Positions 58,979 through 64,000 of a stretch of 64,000 nt of DNA are shown here, in pieces; within the stretch, counting starts at the first letter, position 1, and every line of letters begins with the position of its first letter. The translations under genes were made by a program, and so were the position numbers. The stretch is from positions 20,735,498 to 20,799,497 of the forward strand of contig JAJEKV010000021.1 in NCBI GenBank assembly GCA_021234155.1, written 5' to 3'. Below the pieces are notes generated by a model that was given only the letters and a program-made list of their open reading frames with translations, was not told where the DNA came from and did no database searches. The stretch is from Isoetes taiwanensis (taxonomy: Eukaryota > Streptophyta > Lycopodiopsida > Isoetales > Isoetaceae).

Positions 58979-58995
58979 GCCCGGCGTTGCCGGGC
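58979..58995. other. Helitron 3' terminal hairpin
   Basis: 7-bp perfect GC stem with a 3-nt loop, then 7 nt (ACCATAA on the minus strand) and CTAG. Confidence 0.93.
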
Positions 58996-59115
58996 TTTAC
59001 TACAATTTGAGATAGTGGTTGCTTGATTGTTGGCTACTATAAAGAATAGCAAGGGCTTTACTACAATTTGAGATAGTGGTTGCTTGATTGTTGGCTACTA
59101 TAAAGAATAGCAATT

Positions 59116-62100
59116 TTTGTAATTGACAAATGCTAAAAGGGAAGAAAGATTTTGAATGTGAGTATGGGTGTGAGTGGCATATTTTGTGTCGATTTGCTGT
59201 GTAATAGAAATGCCAAAGAGTCGCTTCTAGTTACATCGTGAAATGTATCATAGATAGAAATGTTAAGGAAACATTCCTAGCATACGTCATCCCTTGATTG
59301 AGCCCTTGATTACATGCACAAATCCATGAATACCACTATAAAGAATGATGTTCTATTCATTGTGATCGGAAATATGAGTGGTGAGTCCATTTCCTTTTTA
59401 CATTAATGCTGTCAATGTACATTGTTGTTTGTGTTTAATGCATTAGACTTTTCAATATAGCAAAATTGTAGAGATGTGCTAGATTATTATCATTAGCTAA
59501 GAATAGTTTGAGATGAGACTTAGAATAGTCTTATGTGTTAGATGAATTTAGGTAGGACCTTCTTATCATAAGTAGTACCTTGTTCATCTGTGTAATTAGA
59601 ACCAATGTATCAAATGTCTAAGATGATTTTTGTGTTGATTGTGATATTAGTGCATTGTACGTGAAAAAGAAAGAAGAAAAAATAATATTAGATAAGGAAT
59701 TTTGAACTGTAGAATCGAGAAATTTAACCATACGCAAATGATATCTAGCGATGTATGTCTTTGAATATGACATGTTATATGGGCAATGGTGCATGAACAA
59801 CATTATATGGGCAATGGTGCATGAACAACAAAGTGTCTGTTTGATTTGTTTGTTGGTTGCAAGAGTCACTCGCTCTTGCTAGCTTTAATGAATTGACTAC
59901 TTACAAATTACCAAAGGAGATGATACTTATTTTGGATGCAAAGATCTTTAAGAGATGTACTTATTTTGGACGCAAAGATCTTTCACTCATCATATAAAAC
60001 GTTTTTGCTAACCCCAATGAGATGAGGGCAAAAAGAACTTCAGGATTTTTCCACTCCCAACAATTAAGTATAGGTATATGAGAAGCATGTTGTTGTCGCC
60101 TCTAATAATAGTTGCTCGCAATCTCAAATTCTTTAGGGTATCTCCAAATTGCTTTTGAAGATTATTGTTGTTTCGAGGATATTGGGTGAAAGAAAGAGCA
60201 TTAAGTATTCTCTATGGTAAAGAAATCAATAACTCATTTACCACTCGGCAAAAGGTTTTAAGGTTCCAAAAATCAAAGCCTTCTAGAATGTAGCATTGGA
60301 AAGGCCATTCAGAGGACGCATTCAAAATAATACCTAATGCTACATCTGTTTATGGAAAAGTATGCTGAATCACAAACACAGATCTTGTCTAGCAATGAGA
60401 CGGAATGGTTAAGAAATAGAATCTAGTAAGACAATGCTAAATAGCTTGCAATGCAAAGCCTCCAAATGTCTATGTGGAATGTTAAGAGATGCCACGTATC
60501 TTTCTCCATAACAACTTCAAAGGCCAATGTGAAATGTTAACTACCGTATATCTGTCACGATAGACAATACAATTGTTGTCAATTATACATCAATTATACA
60601 ATTGCAATTAAGATAGAGGCTAAAAGAACAATCATTTTACTTTCCCTCAGCCTCAAAGAGAAACGCCGTATATGATTCACGTGCACATTTCGCACGTCAA
60701 ACTAAGGTCCAATTTCAGAGTTTGATCATGAGTCAACCTGTCTTGTTCTATGGCTCCCATACTTGGCACAGGCTTTGAGGATCCTTACAAATATAACACA
60801 TGTTATGTTGGATTTGTCTCTAGTGTCAAATAGCAGTGTAATTTGTACAGCTATTGGTTAATGCATTCAAATACTCCATACCCATCTAATAACAAACCAT
60901 TATGCTGCCATGGCATGGTACGTCAGGCCTGTTATCTTTCATTTCTACATGGAAAATACTTGGGCCAGCATAAGTTGCTTCTATTATAGCTACCAAACTA
61001 TCTAGGTAAGTAAACAGGTTGGCCCCAATGGAATAACGAAGCCCCATGTTGAAGTGGAGTAATAGATGCCAGTCAAATTGCTTCCAGTGAAATAACAAAG
61101 CCCGATGGTAAATGGATCAATGGATGCCAGCTTCATACAATATGATAAAACCTCGATCCATTGAGCTCTTCTATTACAATGAATTCCATCTTCATGGCTT
61201 GCTCCAAATTATAGAAAGCACTCATGGATCTTTCCATTTAAGTGGGCACATCATGAACAGAGTAAATAAGTTGGATTGATTGTCAGGAGTCTGTAATTTG
61301 CAAAAAGTTCTCCACAGGCATAGACATTTGTCTTCATGTTAAAGATTTAGAAACTTGGATTGTCAGGAGTCTGTAATTTGCAAAAGTTCTCCACAGGCAT
61401 AGACGTTTGTCTTCATGTTAAAGATTTAGGATTTTCCTAACTATAGATTCTTTCCTCCAAACAAATCTCAAATGCATCCTTTAATTAAGTCTAGTGCATC
61501 CATGGGAAAAGAAAAATAGTTGTATGCACCATGCATTCCAGGAAGCAAGGGAAGTGAAACTAAAAGAAGCAAATTGTGTGGGTCTTCTAACAATTAGAAT
61601 CAACATAAAATAAAAATAGGAACAATAACATTGAGAGCTTCAAATGGATGAGATTTCAAGAAACAATCTTATGTAGGTGATGTTACACAATGCCCAAGTT
61701 GAAAGATTTAGCAGGAGGGCTTCAAATGAGTGAGATTTCAAGAAACAATTTTATGCAGGTCATGTTACGCAATGCCCAAGTTGAAGGAATTAGCAGGAGA
61801 TTATGTACTAATACAAATAGAAAATTTAGAATAAAAGTTAAAGGCGAATGCTTAACACACCTTTAAATCAAGGATAAACTTGCCCTTCAAAACTGGCTTG
61901 TTGTCATTTGTCCTTTGTTAAGATGTAAGGCTGCTGCAGAGTTGGCTTTCATGATGCAGGAGGTTTCTGAAAGCGGGCAAAATACACACTGAACTCAGAT
62001 AAACCTTAGCATCAAATCAGAGCAATTGCAAGTTACATAATATCTTAAATAATGGCAAGACACTGTAGGCTCAAAAAGTGCAAAAAGAAAACAATTCCAC

Positions 62101-62250
62101 TGGATAAACACAATATGAATTATGTCAAATATCCCTATGCTGATGCATTTCGTTACATCTTTGGGCAAGCATTATCCTAAAATAGACAAAGGATTGTTGG
62201 GCATTTTTTCTGCCAATTCATTGCAAGCCAAAGTGTGGTCTGAAACACCA
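59116..62250. other. Helitron interior, mostly unassigned
   Basis: AT-rich, without recognised coding domains. Doublets at 61,271-61,430 (TTGTCAGGAGTCTGTAATTTG) and 61,645-61,800 (GAGATTTCAAGAAACAAT) are about 80 bp each. Confidence 0.5.
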
Positions 62251-62391
62251 GTGATTCAGCGGACAGCAGAATATGCATACTTGATGCTTCCAAGATGCAT
62301 ACATATAATTTGGTGTGGAGTCATGCTTTCCACAAAATAGTGTTTCAACAGGCCGAGAAATATCAGTAGAAATGTATTTACCTGATAAGGA

Positions 62392-62475
62392 CGATATTGC
62401 AATTTCCGAAAATGAGAATCAAGGATAACAAAATTGATCTTCATCATCTGCACATAAATCTCTAAGTAAACAAAG
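62392..62475 (-). pseudogene. Exon-like block inside the Helitron
   Basis: On the minus strand, ACTTAG precedes and GTAAATAC follows an open block encoding MMKINFVILDSHFRKLQYRP. Borders fit an internal exon. The family is not recognised, and it is probably captured host sequence. Confidence 0.35.
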
Positions 62476-62814
62476 TCAGAGAAATGCATGAGAGATAAAT
62501 AGTCGAGTTAAGAGCATATAAGCCAACATGTGAAATATTAAATTGCATGACTACCTACATAAAATTGTATTTATGCCCGACTACTCATAAAGGCTCTAAG
62601 ATTACCTATTTTCTCATGATTGGAGCATGCTTTATGTTTTCAATATTTTCAGCACATACTACTATGTGCATTGCTGCAAAGTCCTTTATAACACAGTAAT
62701 AACAACAGATAAAGCCTATTGTGTATCAGTATTTTACAATCGACTACTGTGTATCAGCACAAAATAATAGATTTACCATATAGATGTGGGTTCTACAATT
62801 CTTATGTAGCCAGA

Positions 62815-63048
62815 CTATTTCTGCAGTATGCCATCAGCATTCAACGCACTGATGCTAATGAGGCCAGCGATTGGCAATGAGGAAATGAGCTGGGTATAGT
62901 ATAGCAAATTCGTCAATCCATTGACAACAGAATAGATTGTACCTAATGAATCATTCAGATAATGTAGCCATTCCATAATAGCCAATTTCAGCACATGCCA
63001 CTTTGATGCAAGCTTGAACAATACAAAGCAGTCAAAATAAAATTGCAA
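62815..63048 (-). pseudogene. Unknown hydrophobic reading frame inside the Helitron
   Basis: A 77-codon minus-strand frame contains LAIMEWLHYLNDSLGTIY and ISSLPIAGLISISALNADG. It could be part of a captured gene. It has no recognised domain and no clear splice borders. Confidence 0.25.
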
Positions 63049-63419
63049 ATCATGAAGAAGAGCTTACAGAGAAGGGGAAAACTGCCCTGTACCAATGGAT
63101 TGTTTGACAAACAATGGCACCAAAACTTTCCATTTCTAATCTTTGAAAAAGTGGAATGCAATGCCGAATCTGACCTGCTTCAACAATACAAAGAAGGAAG
63201 CTGCAATTATCAAAAGTATTCCTGGTATAATTCTCTTATCAAATACCTTAGATTATTACCTGGAGATGATCCTCAACTAAAGAATAAGCCTAATTTACAC
63301 CAATAAGAAAATCCCCACCAACAGTTTGTTAGCAAAAGGTCAGTATGTATATACAGCAAAGCAAAAGAGAATGGATATATGGTTACCATAAATCAAAAGC
63401 TCAATGTCAAAAGCATAGG

Positions 63420-63700
63420 TACGTACCTCCAACTTTCTCCAAACTCTCTTCAAATCTGAAAAGCCCAGGATGCTCCAGGAGAAAGAAAGCACTCTTCCAT
63501 CCTAGGATCGGCTTGCTCGAGTCTGTACAGTGCATATCGAGGACAATACCTAGCCGAAATACCTTGGAAATTTTTTTAATCCATGCTCGCATCATGCTGC
63601 ATAACTTACAGTTTTATCTCCACAACTCCATCTACAACCGTGGCAGGCATGCCGACGATCAGCCATCCCAGATAAGAATCCACGAAAAAGGGGATAACCC
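63420..63700 (-). pseudogene. Two exon-like blocks at the Helitron 5' end
   Basis: On the minus strand, an ATG-started block (MPATVVDGVVEIKL) ends at CT|GTAAGT near 63,608. A second block (63,427-63,573) after TTTCCAAG encodes either MHCTDSSKPILGWK and LFRFEESLEK in one frame or RLEQADPRMEECFLS in another, and ends GGAG|GTACGT. The arrangement suggests the first exons of a captured gene, family unknown. The flanking 63,700-63,860 sequence would then be its 5' leader. Confidence 0.4.
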
Positions 63701-64000
63701 ATCGACCCAAAATGCCGATTTCGAAATCATACTACAGCCGAAATGTCCGATTTTTGGAGAACTGGAATCTTTTCCCGGCGGCCAAAACCCTCGAAATCTT
63801 AGGAAATCAAAATAAGAAAAAATTCCAAAAAGTTTTCGGAACCCCGGAAAAACCAAATTTAAACAATAGGATAGTTGCAGCATATCATCCTGCACACCAT
63901 CATTAGTTCAAGAGCAAAAGATCCCAAGGTAATAAGACTTGCAGATCTAGTTTTAAAAGCCCTCTTAGCTATGCTTAAGCTCAGAAGCAACAAATATTGG

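Larger units (their letters stand above)
58968..63871 (-). mobile_element. Helitron (4.9 kb)
   Basis: On the minus strand it starts TCCTATTG at 63,871 and ends CTAG at 58,968, with a 7-bp hairpin (GCCCGGC, loop AAC, GCCGGGC) at 58,979-58,995, seven bases before the end. It is inserted between A and T with no target duplication, as proved by the intact copy at 56,061-56,078. No Rep or helicase is visible, so it is non-autonomous. It contains at least five short tandem doublets (for example 58,994-59,115, 59,776-59,829, 61,271-61,430, 61,645-61,800) and exon-like blocks near its 5' end. Confidence 0.93.
53709..64000. repeat. Tandem duplication, 2,964-bp unit, second copy split by a Helitron
   Basis: Copy A is 53,709-56,672. 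Copy B is 56,673-58,967, then the Helitron, then 63,872 to the window end, matching 56,069-56,197. Both copies start GCCGTTGAACAAAATAGAG. They differ by few substitutions and by a ~58-bp segment (about 54,139-54,197) missing from copy B. Within the unit are three tandem 29-bp CGAAACCCTAGAATCCATCTTT-type repeats near 53,870-53,935. Confidence 0.93.

Overview
This window is eukaryotic nuclear DNA from a land plant. Supporting signs are an intronless plant A-type cytochrome P450, PPR and LRR gene fragments, GT-AG introns, chromovirus-type Ty3/gypsy elements, hAT, MULE, LINE and Helitron elements, and low-GC flanks around GC-rich transposons. The style of the PPR fragment and the heavy mix of LINE and Helitron sequence make a fern my best guess, but that is inference. 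Only one gene looks fully intact: a CYP77-like P450 at 45,966-47,459.

Left part (1-14 kb). From 0.9 to 8.5 kb there is a head-to-tail array of four ~1.8-kb units. Each unit is the integrase-to-chromodomain end of a chromovirus followed by a tRNA-like Pol III head and a ~355-bp LTR with a TATA box. The array breaks off at ~8,556. It abuts an unusual reading frame (8,565-11,100): a degenerate DNA-methyltransferase-like domain, an acidic linker, a 200-bp intron and an FCP1/NIF-type HAD phosphatase domain, interrupted by several frameshifts and a stop. This fusion is the window's best candidate for an undescribed gene family. A copia-like primer-binding site and a Ty3/gypsy polypurine tract plus 3' LTR follow.

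Middle part (14-45 kb). A 1.03-kb tandem duplication (14.7-16.7 kb) is followed by a 1.3-kb tandem duplication (18.1-24.0 kb). A 3.3-kb Helitron carrying PPR gene pieces sits in the first copy, and the second copy is its perfect empty site. Next come the 3' end of a LINE, a 2.06-kb tandem duplication of a hAT transposase tail, two paralogous remnants of a BAH-like gene, a seven-unit ~315-bp satellite-like array with telobox hairpins, a MULE with a 9-bp target duplication, and a chimeric exon string ending in LRR repeats.

Right part (45-64 kb). The P450 is followed by a 5-kb degenerate LINE on the minus strand, and then by a 2,964-bp tandem duplication. The second copy of that duplication is split by a 4.9-kb Helitron, and the intact first copy is again the empty site. 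Both Helitrons are on the minus strand and share the same 3' design: a 7-bp hairpin with an AAC loop, a 7-nt spacer, then CTAG. In both cases duplication came first and Helitron insertion second. Most of the window is therefore mobile DNA layered by tandem duplication, not genes working as a pathway.
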